From contig DVKM01000057.1 of NCBI GenBank assembly GCA_018716015.1, positions 62,001 through 126,000 on the forward strand: a stretch of DNA of 64,000 nt, in the 5' to 3' direction. A model generated the notes under the pieces. It was not told where the DNA came from and ran no database searches. It saw only the letters and a program-made list of their open reading frames with translations. The stretch comes from Candidatus Enterenecus stercoripullorum. GTDB taxonomy: Bacteria; Bacillota; Clostridia; Oscillospirales; Oscillospiraceae. The position numbers and the translations under genes are program-made. How positions within the stretch are numbered: position 1 is the first letter of the stretch; each line of letters opens with the position of its first letter. Shown here in pieces: positions 33,830 to 42,859 of the stretch.

Positions 33830-36301
33830 CTACCCAATGGGGTTCAGATCGGCAAAAATAGTCAGTCCCCGGTTGGCCTTGTCCGCCTGAGCCTGGCGGA
33901 TCAGATGAGCCACCAGCTGCCGGATTGCCCGGACATTCCGAGCGCTGAGAGTAAGGCGGTACCGATAGCGGTCGTTGACCTTAGCCACTGCGGCGGGAGC
34001 CGGCCCCAGCAGGCGGTAAGGCGCCTGGCTATAAGGCGGTTGCTTCAGTGCCCGCTCCAGTCCCTCCCGCAGCTTGAGGCAGGCCCGAAGTACTGCGATC
34101 TCCTCCAGGCCGGACACCCCCAGGACAAAAAGGTCGCTGAAAGGTGGGAAAAAGCGCAGCTGGCGCATCCGGATCTCGCCGTCGTAAAAGGAGTCGTAAT
34201 CCTGGCGCGACGCGCACTGAATCACTTCGTTTTCCGGCGTATAGGTCTGGATTAACGCCTGGCCCGCCTTACCGCCCCGGCCAGATCGGCCGGCTACCTG
34301 GGTCAGCAGGGAAAAGGTGCGCTCTCCCGCCCGGAAATCCTCCACATAGAGGGCTTGGTCCGCTTCCAGGGCACCCACCAGGGTGACATTTTCAAAGTCC
34401 AGTCCCTTGGCCACCATCTGCGTGCCCAGGAGAATGGGGATATTTTCCCTTTGAAACTGCTCCAAGATCGCCTCATGGCTCCGGGTGGCGGAGACTGTGT
34501 CCGTATCCATGCGGAGGATCCCAACGCCGGGCAGCTTCCGGCGGAGCTCCTCCTCCGCCTTCTGAGTGCCCACGCCGATGAAGTTCAGGATACCCCCGCA
34601 GTGGGGGCACCGCTCCGGCAGCGGTTCCGAGTGTCCGCAGTAGTGGCACATCAGGCGGTGATTGGCCGAGTGATAGGTCAGGCGTACCGAGCACCGGGGA
34701 CAGGTGGGCACCTGCCCGCACTCCCCGCAGCTCACCATGCGGTTGGCCCCCCGGCGGTTGAGAAAGAGGATAGCCTGTTCCCCCCGCTCCGCCGTCTCTC
34801 TCAAGGCCTGCTCCAGTTCTCCACTGACACAGCCGCCGTTGCCCCGGCGCAGCTCCTGCTTCATATCCACAATGGTTACCGCCGGCAGCCGCCGGTCGTT
34901 GTACCGGTGGGACATCTTCAGCAGATGGTAATTTCCGTTGCGGGCATGATACATGCTCTCCACAGACGGGGTGGCTGAGCCCAGCACCAGCAGGGCGTTT
35001 GCCTTATAGCAGCGGTACTTGGCCACATCTCTGGCATGATACCGGGGGGTCTGCTCTGACTTATAAGCCGGCTCCTGCTCCTCATCCAGGATAATCACCC
35101 CCAGATTGAGTAGGGGGGCAAAGACCGCCGATCGGGTGCCCACCGCCACCACCGCCTGACCGCAGCGCACCCGTTTCCACTCGTCATAGCGCTCCCCAGT
35201 AGTGAGTCCGCTGTGCAAGATGGCCACTTGACGGCCGAAGTGGGACAGGAAGATCCGCATCAGCTGAGGGGTCAGGGCAATCTCCGGCACCAGTACCAGC
35301 GCGGATTTCCCCCGGGCCAGCACAGACTGGATCAGCTGGATATAGACCTGGGTCTTTCCGCTGCCTGTGACGCCATACAGCAGAGCCGCCTCCGGCTTTC
35401 CCGTTTCACACAGAGCGGCCAGCGCTTCAAAGGCCCGCTGCTGTTCCTCATTGAGTACCGGAGGCTGCGCCCGCTCCACTTCAGGCAGCTGGGGCCGGCG
35501 GTGTACCGCCCGGCTCTCCAGGATGAGGACCCCCGCCTTTTCCAACGCCTTCAGGGTGGACATAGACGCCCCGGTAAAATAGCACAGTTCCTTGGCCGAG
35601 ACCCGTCCCACCCCGCAAAGGGCCATCACTGCTTCATGCTGCAGCGGGGCACGCCTCCGTCTGATCTGGGCATAGGCCATGGCCTCTTCCGGCGGGATGG
35701 CCAGGACAGCCACCTTCTCTGTCTTATCCCCGATGCCGCGAGATGCGCTGGTCTCCCGCACAAGAACGCCGGCCTGTTCCAGAAGCTGAAGCGCCGAATT
35801 GGGATCCGAAGTCCCAAAGGCCAGCCGGATCTGCCCCAGCTCCGCCCAGCCATGGTTTGCGAGAATCAGCTCTACCAGGCGCCTGGCCCGGTTGGAACTG
35901 CCCGCCGCCTGGTAGGCGGTCTCCCGGTCCACGCCGGGGGTGATCTTCCAGCAGTCCTTCAGAGAAAACCAAAGCCCCGCTGGGAGAATCGCCCTGGCCG
36001 CGTCATACACCGTGCAGAAATACTGCTCCCGCATCCAAAGGGCCAGCTGAATATCCTCGCCGCGCAGCATGGGCTCGTCGTCCAACTGGGCCAGAACCCG
36101 CTTCAACTTTTGGGGATCGTCCTTGGCCTTGGTCACAGACAGTACAATGCCGTCACTCACCCGGTTTCCCTTCCCAAAGGGGACCGCCACCCGCATGCCA
36201 GGGCACAGAGAGTTTTCCAGTTCCACCGGGAGCAAGTAGTCATAGGGGCGGTCAATGGAATAAGGAGCGGCTGCCACGGAAATTTTCGCAATATACGGCA
36301 T
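33830..36301 (-). CDS. priA: Primosomal replication restart helicase PriA
   Basis: PriA reloads the replisome at stalled forks. The protein is 823 aa with the N-terminal 3'-DNA-end binding domain, a winged-helix segment, Walker A GVTGSGKT near residue 300, the DEEQ box, eight zinc cysteines in the CGECGQVPTCPRC region, and the helicase lobe 2 (GTQMVAKGLDFENV). ATG 36301 has GGAGGGG. Bacillus has coaBC between rpoZ and priA; here it is absent. Confidence 0.95.
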   Translation of the reverse strand: MPYIAKISVAAAPYSIDRPYDYLLPVELENSLCPGMRVAVPFGKGNRVSDGIVLSVTKAKDDPQKLKRVLAQLDDEPMLRGEDIQLALWMREQYFCTVYDAARAILPAGLWFSLKDCWKITPGVDRETAYQAAGSSNRARRLVELILANHGWAELGQIRLAFGTSDPNSALQLLEQAGVLVRETSASRGIGDKTEKVAVLAIPPEEAMAYAQIRRRRAPLQHEAVMALCGVGRVSAKELCYFTGASMSTLKALEKAGVLILESRAVHRRPQLPEVERAQPPVLNEEQQRAFEALAALCETGKPEAALLYGVTGSGKTQVYIQLIQSVLARGKSALVLVPEIALTPQLMRIFLSHFGRQVAILHSGLTTGERYDEWKRVRCGQAVVAVGTRSAVFAPLLNLGVIILDEEQEPAYKSEQTPRYHARDVAKYRCYKANALLVLGSATPSVESMYHARNGNYHLLKMSHRYNDRRLPAVTIVDMKQELRRGNGGCVSGELEQALRETAERGEQAILFLNRRGANRMVSCGECGQVPTCPRCSVRLTYHSANHRLMCHYCGHSEPLPERCPHCGGILNFIGVGTQKAEEELRRKLPGVGILRMDTDTVSATRSHEAILEQFQRENIPILLGTQMVAKGLDFENVTLVGALEADQALYVEDFRAGERTFSLLTQVAGRSGRGGKAGQALIQTYTPENEVIQCASRQDYDSFYDGEIRMRQLRFFPPFSDLFVLGVSGLEEIAVLRACLKLREGLERALKQPPYSQAPYRLLGPAPAAVAKVNDRYRYRLTLSARNVRAIRQLVAHLIRQAQADKANRGLTIFADLNPIG

Positions 36302-36327
36302 GACAGCTCCCCTCCTTTTCCCAGCTC

Positions 36328-36356
36328 AAAAAGCAAGCGGCTTCCCCGCCGCTTGC
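36328..36356 (-). terminator. Terminator after rpoZ
   Basis: A perfect 9-bp GC stem (36333-36341 with 36348-36356), 6-nt loop and five T on the minus strand. It ends the nine-gene cdaA-to-rpoZ run before priA. Confidence 0.85.
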
Positions 36357-36362
36357 CGCTTT

Positions 36363-36662
36363 TTATACCTGATTTGTCTCGGCGGATTGCGATTGCTCTC
36401 CGCCCTGGGCGCTCACAGGAGTCCGGGAGTCCTCTTCTTTCTCTTCATCGGGGGCGCCGCATGTCACTTCAGCGGTCTCAAGCCGCAGCGTGCCATTGGC
36501 CACCTCCTGAATGGCCAGAGTGACCGGTTTCTCTTCCAGGTGGATACCCTCTTGCTCCGCCTGACTAGAAATCTTTCTAGCCCGGGCGGCCACCAAATTT
36601 ACCAACAGATACCGGCTGGGCACATTCTTCAGCAAATCCTTCATTGCAGGGTACAGCAACAT
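36363..36662 (-). CDS. rpoZ: RNA polymerase omega subunit
   Basis: A 99-aa omega subunit. The conserved core is LLYPAMKDLLKNVPSRYLLV with AARARKI, followed by KPVTLAIQEVANG. The ATG at 36662 has GAGG five nt upstream and lies after the gmk stop; a GTG at 36695 would overlap gmk by 26 nt and adds residues that the family lacks. The last 40 residues are an acidic, low-complexity tail. Follows gmk as in Bacillus. Confidence 0.92.
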   Translation of the reverse strand: MLLYPAMKDLLKNVPSRYLLVNLVAARARKISSQAEQEGIHLEEKPVTLAIQEVANGTLRLETAEVTCGAPDEEKEEDSRTPVSAQGGEQSQSAETNQV

Positions 36663-36669
36663 AATTTCC

Positions 36670-37332
36670 TCAATCCTTTCCGTTTCCTCGCTCACATTTC
36701 AGGGTATCCGCGTTCCCAACGATGCTCTGGGCGAGATGAATCCTCTTTTTCACCCTGCACCGCTCCGCTTCCAAAATAGAGAGAATTTCATGGGCCGCAT
36801 CCATCACATTATCATTGACAACCAGATAATCGTAGCATACGCTTTCCCGGCACTCCTGGCGGGCCTTCTCCAAACGCAGGCTGATGGCCTCAGACGCATC
36901 GGTATTACGCTGATGCAGCCGCCGGGACAGCTCCTCCAGAGAGGGCGGGATGATGAAAATAAAAACTGCGTCTGGACATTTCTCCCGCACCTTGGCTGCG
37001 CCCTGGACCTCGATATCCAGCAGCACATCGGTCCCCTGTTCCAGTTTCTCTTGAATCATCTTCAGGGATGTACCATAGTAATTCCCCACATATTCGGCAA
37101 ACTCCAACAGTTCTCCGCTGCGGATCATCCGCTGGAATTCTTCCCGAGAGACAAAATGGTAATTGACTCCGTCCGCCTCCCCCACTCGGGGCGACCGGGT
37201 GGTGTATGATACCGAAAAATAAATGTCCCGGCGGTTGCTGAGCAATTCCGCGATCACGGTGCTCTTTCCCACGCCGGAGGGCCCGGAGAGCACGATCAGC
37301 TCTCCTTTTCTCTGTTTCTTCAGCCCGCTCAT
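36670..37332 (-). CDS. gmk: Guanylate kinase
   Basis: Gmk makes GDP from GMP and ATP. The protein is 220 aa with the P-loop [10 protein letters not shown] (16-25), the GMP-binding [20 protein letters not shown] segment and [11 protein letters not shown]. Its ATG overlaps the remA stop by 4 nt. The order yicC-remA-gmk-rpoZ is conserved in Firmicutes. Confidence 0.96.
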   Translation of the reverse strand: MSGLKKQRKGELIVLSGPSGVGKSTVIAELLSNRRDIYFSVSYTTRSPRVGEADGVNYHFVSREEFQRMIRSGELLEFAEYVGNYYGTSLKMIQEKLEQGTDVLLDIEVQGAAKVREKCPDAVFIFIIPPSLEELSRRLHQRNTDASEAISLRLEKARQECRESVCYDYLVVNDNVMDAAHEILSILEAERCRVKKRIHLAQSIVGNADTLKCERGNGKD

Positions 37333-37601
37333 AGCTCCTCGTCCCCTACTCCAGTTTCCTGTACTCTGCCTTGGTCAAACCGGCTGTTGATCTGTTCCGG
37401 TGTCAGAGAAGACCAGATCACATGACCGGTATCCATCACCAGCACCACCTTCGTTTTTCTCCCGAAGCTGGCGTCGATCAGCATACCCCGTTCCTTGGCC
37501 TCCTGGCCTAAGCGTTTGATGGGAGCGGACTCTGGGCTGACCACCGCGATGACCCGCTGGGCGGACACGGCGTTGCCAAACCCAATGTTGATCAGCCACA
37601 T
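37329..37601 (-). CDS. remA: RemA-like DNA-binding protein (DUF370)
   Basis: A 90-aa member of the DUF370 family: [27 protein letters not shown] with [21 protein letters not shown]. In Bacillus subtilis RemA activates biofilm matrix and osmoprotection genes by binding DNA as a ring; the role here is inferred. The DNA-contacting Arg residues appear to be kept. It lies between yicC and gmk, as in Bacillus. Confidence 0.92.
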   Translation of the reverse strand: MWLINIGFGNAVSAQRVIAVVSPESAPIKRLGQEAKERGMLIDASFGRKTKVVLVMDTGHVIWSSLTPEQINSRFDQGRVQETGVGDEEL

Positions 37602-37613
37602 ATCTCCGCCTCC

Positions 37614-38501
37614 CTACTCCAGGTTCTGGACCTGCTCCCGGATCTTTTCGATCTCCGCCTTCAGATCCACCACATGCCTGGTATTTTCAATGTCGTTGCA
37701 CTTCGATCCGATGGTATTGGCCTCCCGGTTAAACTCCTGGATCAGGAAATCCAGCTTGCGGCCGACAGCTCCGCCCTGGGCCAGCAGCTCCCGCAGCTGG
37801 GCCAGGTGGCTGCGCAGGCGCACCGTCTCCTCATCCACCGCCACCTTATCGGCAAAAATAGCGGCCTCTGTCAGCAGTCTGCCCTCATCCACCTGGGTGT
37901 TTTGAAGCACTTCCCGCATTTTTGACTCCAGCCTAGCGCGGTAGTCCGCCACCGTCTGGGGAGACCTCTCCTCAATCTGTCCGGTCAGCTTTTCGATGGC
38001 GTCCGCCCGGCTAAGGATATCCTGGGCCATGCGCCCGCCCTCCCGGCAGCGCATGGCGTCAAAGTCGTCCAGGGCTGTGTCCAGCACCTCCATCAGCAGC
38101 GCTTTCAGGGCATCTTGATCCTCCGGCTGCTTCTCTACCGTCAGCACGTCCGGGAAACGGGCCAGGTCAGTGGAGAAATAATCCATGCGCACCCGCTGGC
38201 CGCCCTCCAGCTCGTACAATTGCCGCAGCGCCTCCATATACGCCTTTGCCAGCTCCTCGTTCACCGTGACAGAGAAAGCTTCTCCCCCAGTCTGTACAAC
38301 GCTGATGAACACGTCAACCTTGCCTCTAGCCACCCGGGATTGCACCCGCTCCTTAATGGCGTCCTCCGCAAAAATGTAGGTGCGGGGCATCTTCACCGTG
38401 CAGTCTAGGTATCGGTTATTCACCGAGCGCAGCTCCACCGTGATTGTCGTCTGCTCCCGGGTTTGCTCTCCACGGCCGTAACCGGTCATACTCTTGACCA
38501 T
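37614..38501 (-). CDS. YicC-family endoribonuclease
   Basis: A 295-aa member of the YicC/YloC family, begun by VKSMTGYGRG and ended by the DUF1732 region (VDLKAEIEKIREQVQNLE) with KCNDIENTRHVV, typical of the family. Members have been shown to cut RNA. The ATG at 38501 is nine nt after GGAGG; a GTG two codons up is too close to it. Confidence 0.92.
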   Translation of the reverse strand: MVKSMTGYGRGEQTREQTTITVELRSVNNRYLDCTVKMPRTYIFAEDAIKERVQSRVARGKVDVFISVVQTGGEAFSVTVNEELAKAYMEALRQLYELEGGQRVRMDYFSTDLARFPDVLTVEKQPEDQDALKALLMEVLDTALDDFDAMRCREGGRMAQDILSRADAIEKLTGQIEERSPQTVADYRARLESKMREVLQNTQVDEGRLLTEAAIFADKVAVDEETVRLRSHLAQLRELLAQGGAVGRKLDFLIQEFNREANTIGSKCNDIENTRHVVDLKAEIEKIREQVQNLE

Positions 38502-38521
38502 TTGCACGATCCTCCCCTCTT

Positions 38522-39040
38522 TCAGCGAACCGCCCAGTGGATCCGGGCAAGATACGCCGAGATTAGTTTGCTGAACCCGTAGTCATACAAAAGAAATACC
38601 ACATTGGCCGCCACGTAGAGCAGCCATGCTGTGGAAAGAGACTGGGGCAGCGAAGCCAATACCGCAGCCTTCATGACCAGATAGATCACCGTAAAGGCGG
38701 CATTGAAAAAGGCTAGTTTGAGCGCGTACTCCAACGGCCTGCGCCGCAGCCGCTCGATCAGGGACTTGACCATCGGGTACAGCCCGAACAGCACCGCGTA
38801 CATCAAAACGCAGAACTTGTCCGGAATGAAGAGAAAGGCCAAAATAGACACACAGGCCCAGCACAAAAAGCCGGCCTGAAGGCCCACTGAGATCACCGCC
38901 GCACAGGGCAGCAGCCCTGCAACCGCTACGATGCCCCAGTTCCCGGAGGGTACAATCGAGCCGATATAGACCAAAACCAGCGACAACGCGCCCAAAATGG
39001 CGGGATACGCAACCTTTCGCGCCGATCCGTTTGACCTCAT
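38522..39040 (-). CDS. Polytopic membrane protein, unknown
   Basis: A 172-aa protein with about five hydrophobic segments: VAYPAILGALSLVLVYIGS, IVAVAGLLPCAAVISVGL, a segment from 62 to 80 with CVSILAFLF, CVLMYAVLFGLYPMV, and two near the C-terminus (FFNAAFTVIYLVMKAAVLA, WLLYVAANVVFLLYDYG). I do not recognise a family; the look is of an ECF-transporter S-component-like or DUF-type inner-membrane protein. The ATG at 39040 is 1 nt after the dnaJ stop. It belongs to the cdaA-rpoZ run. Confidence 0.75.
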   Translation of the reverse strand: MRSNGSARKVAYPAILGALSLVLVYIGSIVPSGNWGIVAVAGLLPCAAVISVGLQAGFLCWACVSILAFLFIPDKFCVLMYAVLFGLYPMVKSLIERLRRRPLEYALKLAFFNAAFTVIYLVMKAAVLASLPQSLSTAWLLYVAANVVFLLYDYGFSKLISAYLARIHWAVR

Positions 39041-39041
39041 C

Positions 39042-39647
39042 TCAGTTGCACCCTCCACACAGGCAGTTCAGACACAACATGGACGTACAGCAGTCCAGAC
39101 TGTCACACTGTCCCCCGGCTATATCGGAGTGATAGCCGTAACCACCCCTCTGCATCATATTCAAGGCCTGCCGATACTCCAGATTATTGGGCTCCATCTG
39201 GCAGGCGATCTGATAGTTCTGCCGGGCCTCATCCAGCCAGCCCCGGCGGTAGGCAATGCTGCCCATCAGGAAATACCACTCGCCGTTTTTCATGCCGGAT
39301 CCCTGGAGGATCCGCTCTGCGCCGTCCAGATTGCCCATATTGATATACTGTCTGGCCTGGGCAAACACCTGACTGCCGGAGGAGCTGGTATATCCGCTTT
39401 GATAAGCGCTTGAGCTTCCCCCTCCGTACTGATAACCGCTGCCGACAGAACCTCCGCCGGACCGGCTACGGATGATGGCATCATAGGCCTCGTTGACCTC
39501 TTTCATCTTCTCTTCGGCCAAATCCGCCAGCGGATTGTTCTGGTAGTTGTCCGGATGATATTTTCTTGCCAGCTCCCGGTAGGCCCGCTTGATCTCCTCC
39601 TCGCTGGCATTGGGGCTCACGCCTAGTACTTCGTACGGATCTCTCAT
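39042..39647 (-). CDS. J-domain protein with TPR-like middle and Cys-rich tail
   Basis: A 201-aa protein with an N-terminal J domain ([21 protein letters not shown] with HPD at about 31-33), a Gly/Ser/Tyr-rich linker (65-95), a TPR-like helical pair ([27 protein letters not shown]), and a tail with eight Cys in the last 22 residues. It is not a full DnaJ: the zinc fingers and substrate domain are missing. It probably recruits DnaK to a specific, possibly membrane-linked, site. The 5' 167 nt overlap the end of the upstream gene in another frame. Confidence 0.88.
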   Translation of the reverse strand: MRDPYEVLGVSPNASEEEIKRAYRELARKYHPDNYQNNPLADLAEEKMKEVNEAYDAIIRSRSGGGSVGSGYQYGGGSSSAYQSGYTSSSGSQVFAQARQYINMGNLDGAERILQGSGMKNGEWYFLMGSIAYRRGWLDEARQNYQIACQMEPNNLEYRQALNMMQRGGYGYHSDIAGGQCDSLDCCTSMLCLNCLCGGCN

Positions 39648-40518
39648 TCGATTGCTTCTCCCTTACTTTACGCATTTCTTTCCACCGACCGTCCAGCACA
39701 GCATTCTGCACTGTTGGCAGTCCGGCATACAGCACATTTTCCACCACCGGGGTCCAATTCCCAAAATCGATGAGGTTGGCCGCGGAAGCGGCCAGCCTAG
39801 AAGAGTGGGTCATTGTGGTCTCCACATAGTCCCGCTCCTCCTTTGCCCGCCCGGCGAAGCGGGCGTCCAGAGGATTGTATCTCCCCTTCTTACGGTCTTC
39901 ATCCAGGTCATCCCATGCGTCGGCCAGGTAGATCCACCGGCCAAGCTGATACAGTAGCTGCTCCATGGGCCGACGGACCCTTTCATCCGGAATCTGCCCG
40001 GCTGCTGCCGAGAGAATCCCGGCAAAGGCATCTGCAACCCTGTCCAGTTTCGGGGAACGTTCCCCTTCCATTTGCCGCAGGCGCTCCATTCCAGAGCGGA
40101 CCTTCCAGTCAAAGTCCGGCCTGGTCCGGGCGGCCTGCCGGTAAGCGCGCCGGAACAGCCACTGGAGCAAACGGTAAGGAAGGCCGGAAACAGGCCCATG
40201 GTCCTGGATATCATCTGTGAGCTTATACCAGGTGAGGATGACGCTCTCATCTGCCGCTGCCTCCACACCGGCGCCGCACAGACATGCCCGGGGGGCGCGG
40301 ATGGGGTGGGCGGGGCAGCGCGCTGTACACACACCGCCCTCACCCTGTCCTCCGGAGATCAAAATTGCCAGAAAGGCAAAGTCATAGTTTAGCGTAAATC
40401 TGGTCAGCAGTCCGTGGCGCCTGCCCATGGCGTGACAGAGCCCGCAATAGGCGCTTTGGTAGCTGGCCCGGTTCTCCTCACTGAGCCGGTTGAGCACCGG
40501 CCTGACGTAACCGAACAT
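39481..40518 (-). CDS. DUF5685-type protein, overlapping the J-domain gene
   Basis: A 345-aa protein of the DUF5685 family (helical, Cys-containing; function unknown): [32 protein letters not shown] at the start in two blocks, then [20 protein letters not shown]. The family part ends near residue 285. The last 55 or so residues are highly charged and are encoded by the dnaJ region in another frame, so a native stop may have been lost by a small indel near 39665. It follows cdaR by 6 nt. Confidence 0.75.
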   Translation of the reverse strand: MFGYVRPVLNRLSEENRASYQSAYCGLCHAMGRRHGLLTRFTLNYDFAFLAILISGGQGEGGVCTARCPAHPIRAPRACLCGAGVEAAADESVILTWYKLTDDIQDHGPVSGLPYRLLQWLFRRAYRQAARTRPDFDWKVRSGMERLRQMEGERSPKLDRVADAFAGILSAAAGQIPDERVRRPMEQLLYQLGRWIYLADAWDDLDEDRKKGRYNPLDARFAGRAKEERDYVETTMTHSSRLAASAANLIDFGNWTPVVENVLYAGLPTVQNAVLDGRWKEMRKVREKQSNERSVRSTRREPQCQRGGDQAGLPGAGKKISSGQLPEQSAGGFGRREDERGQRGL

Positions 40519-40524
40519 GGCCAG

Positions 40525-41790
40525 TCAACCCCGGCTGAGTTCCACGACTACCTCATAGCCGTTATTCATCACGCCGATCTGATCCACAGTGCCCACACTG
40601 TTCAAATATACCGTGGCTGCCACGGAATACTGGCCGGCCGCCTCATGGATGGTGGACAGATCCACAGAGACGATCACGTTTTCCTCAATCACGGATTCCA
40701 CCAGTTCCGGTGTACCCCGGATCTCCACGTTGAGCACTTGGGTGAGAACCCTGGCCCTCCAGCCGCTGGGGCAGTTGATATAGTCGATATTACTGGTCTC
40801 AATGGTACGGGTCTCCAGTCCGTTGTCGATGTGGATGGTCACCGTCACCTCGGTAAACCCGCTGATATTGGTCAGCTCATCCGCAAGTGGAATGCTCAGC
40901 TTCAGCTGGTCACCGTCCCGGACTGTGGCCAGGTCAATGGCCGCGATGGTGAGCCCCCCCTCCTCCTGAATGGCAGCCACCGCCTGACTGCTGCCCGCCA
41001 CCAGAATGGTGTCCTCGCTCAACTCATAGCTGGCATTGCTGGAACTGGCGCCGCCCCCTGCCACCAGGGTTACCTGCAGGGGAATTTCCGCCATGGCATA
41101 GATGGGGAAGGAGACATGGATCGTCTCGCTGTCCACCTCCACATCCAAATCCTCCAGAGGCTCGCCGTCAATGCCGATGAATTCGTAGGGATAATCCCCA
41201 TTGATAGACTCCGTCAGATCCTCCCCATCCACAGTGACCCGTACATAGGCGATCTGGTTGACCAGGTCCGCCTGACCGCTCACCGTCAAGGTAGTGGGGG
41301 AGAACACAAAGTCGTCCGACGACCCAGGCAGATAGCCCTCCGCCGCAGTGCCCACAAACTGGCCCTGGATCTCAATCTGCCGGGAGGTGTACCGGGCCAC
41401 GGTAAAGGTCACGTTTCCGGTCTGCCCGGAGAGAAATTGCACTTGGCTGGAGTTTACGCCCGCCGGCAGTGCCACCGTATAAGCCAGCGTATATTGGGAC
41501 GCCTCCGTGATCTGGGAGACGTCCACAGTGACCTGGAGGGATTGATTGTCCAGACGGGCCAGTACCATAGGGGCCGCGCTCACCCGGACCGAAACCCTGG
41601 GCGGGTCCCCCACAATCATCAGCCCCCGCTGCTCCAGCGTCTCCTCTCCCACAAAGGTAACTGGTATGTTGGTGATAAGCTTGCTGTCCTCATTTCCGTC
41701 CAGCGAGGTGACGTAAAACCACAGGGCAATGGCAATGAGCACGGACAGGAAGATATAGAGTATTTTACTGTCGAGGATTTTCTTTCCCAT
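40525..41790 (-). CDS. cdaR: CdaA regulatory protein CdaR (YbbR repeats)
   Basis: A 421-aa protein anchored by one N-terminal membrane span (ILYIFLSVLIAIALWFYVTS), followed by extracellular YbbR domains (about four, from residue 45 to 415). CdaR binds CdaA and tunes c-di-AMP synthesis. The ATG at 41790 lies inside the end of cdaA (26-nt overlap), which suggests coupled translation. Confidence 0.93.
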   Translation of the reverse strand: MGKKILDSKILYIFLSVLIAIALWFYVTSLDGNEDSKLITNIPVTFVGEETLEQRGLMIVGDPPRVSVRVSAAPMVLARLDNQSLQVTVDVSQITEASQYTLAYTVALPAGVNSSQVQFLSGQTGNVTFTVARYTSRQIEIQGQFVGTAAEGYLPGSSDDFVFSPTTLTVSGQADLVNQIAYVRVTVDGEDLTESINGDYPYEFIGIDGEPLEDLDVEVDSETIHVSFPIYAMAEIPLQVTLVAGGGASSSNASYELSEDTILVAGSSQAVAAIQEEGGLTIAAIDLATVRDGDQLKLSIPLADELTNISGFTEVTVTIHIDNGLETRTIETSNIDYINCPSGWRARVLTQVLNVEIRGTPELVESVIEENVIVSVDLSTIHEAAGQYSVAATVYLNSVGTVDQIGVMNNGYEVVVELSRG

Positions 41791-42670
41791 TGGTCTTATC
41801 CCCCTTCCTGCCCTTGAGCAGATCGGACAGCTTGGCCGCGGCAGTAGTGTTTTTCCTCTCGTCGGTCTCCGGCATCAGCTCGCTGTGCAGCAGCTTTTCC
41901 AGTGTCTCCGGGGCCAGATTCCGCTTGAGCATGCCGTTGATGGCCACAGAAATGGAGCCTGTCTCCTCCGAGACGATGGCCACCACCGCATCGGAACTTT
42001 CGCTGATGCCGATACCCGCCCGGTGCCGCATGCCCAAGTCCCGGCTGAGGTTCACATTGCCGGACATGGGCAGCATGCACCCCGCGCCCACGATGCGGCC
42101 GTTGCGCACGATCACCGCTCCGTCGTGGAGGGGGGCTTTGTTCCAGAACAGGTTCTTGAGCAGCTCCGCGGAAATGCGGGCGTCCATGGCCACGCCGGTT
42201 TTCAGCACATCATCCAGAACCGTCTTTCGCTCAAAGACCATCAGCGCCCCCACCTTGTCCCTGGACAGGGACACATAGGCCTTCACCGTCTCCCGGATGG
42301 CAATTTCCAGCTCATCACTGTAACCTTCCACAATGAAGAGTTCCTTGATCTTGCCGCTTCCCATCCGCTCCAGGAACCGCCGGATCTCAGGCTGAAAGAT
42401 GATGACCAGCGTGATCAGTCCAAGCTCCACCGCATTGTTCAGCAGAAAGCTGACCACCCGCAGATGAAGCAGGTTTGCAACCGCCATGGCCACAATGATG
42501 ATCAGGATGGCTTTTGCCACCTGTCCGGTCCGGCTCCGGCGAATGAATCGTAATATCTGATAGATCACAAAGGCGATCAGGGCAATGTCGATGATATCAG
42601 AGATTCCGATCAGCTTGGCCAGCTCCAGTCCGGTATCCAGCATCTCTCTGATCCTGTCCAACATAATCAC
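41765..42670 (-). CDS. cdaA: Diadenylate cyclase CdaA
   Basis: CdaA makes c-di-AMP from two ATP at the membrane. The protein is 301 aa with three N-terminal membrane spans (about 26-95), then the DAC domain with DGA at 183-185 and RHR at 215-217, both required for catalysis. The GTG at 42670 is seven nt after AAGGG; the ATG two codons later is possible. It heads the cdaA-cdaR-...-rpoZ run. Unlike in many Firmicutes, glmM is not next to it. Confidence 0.94.
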   Translation of the reverse strand: MIMLDRIREMLDTGLELAKLIGISDIIDIALIAFVIYQILRFIRRSRTGQVAKAILIIIVAMAVANLLHLRVVSFLLNNAVELGLITLVIIFQPEIRRFLERMGSGKIKELFIVEGYSDELEIAIRETVKAYVSLSRDKVGALMVFERKTVLDDVLKTGVAMDARISAELLKNLFWNKAPLHDGAVIVRNGRIVGAGCMLPMSGNVNLSRDLGMRHRAGIGISESSDAVVAIVSEETGSISVAINGMLKRNLAPETLEKLLHSELMPETDERKNTTAAAKLSDLLKGRKGDKTNGKENPRQ

Positions 42671-42820
42671 ACACCGGCCCTTCCATCCTCGCGTCAAAGC
42701 AGATAAACCCATGATGCTTATCTAAGACATTATAGCCCATTTGCCGGGGGATGGCAAGCCGATGGGGCAAAATTCAAAAAAATTAAACGTTTCTTTACAA
42801 GCGGCCGCCGCCCTGCCTCC

Positions 42821-42859
42821 AAAAGGGAGGGAGCGCGGCTCTCACCGCGCTCCCTCCCT
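42821..42859 (-). terminator. Terminator overlapping the end of the desulfurase gene
   Basis: A perfect 15-bp GC-rich stem (42824-42838 with 42845-42859), 6-nt loop and four T on the minus strand. The first arm on the transcript lies in the last codons of the gene. The 130 nt from here to cdaA holds a T/A-rich stretch and no gene. Confidence 0.85.
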
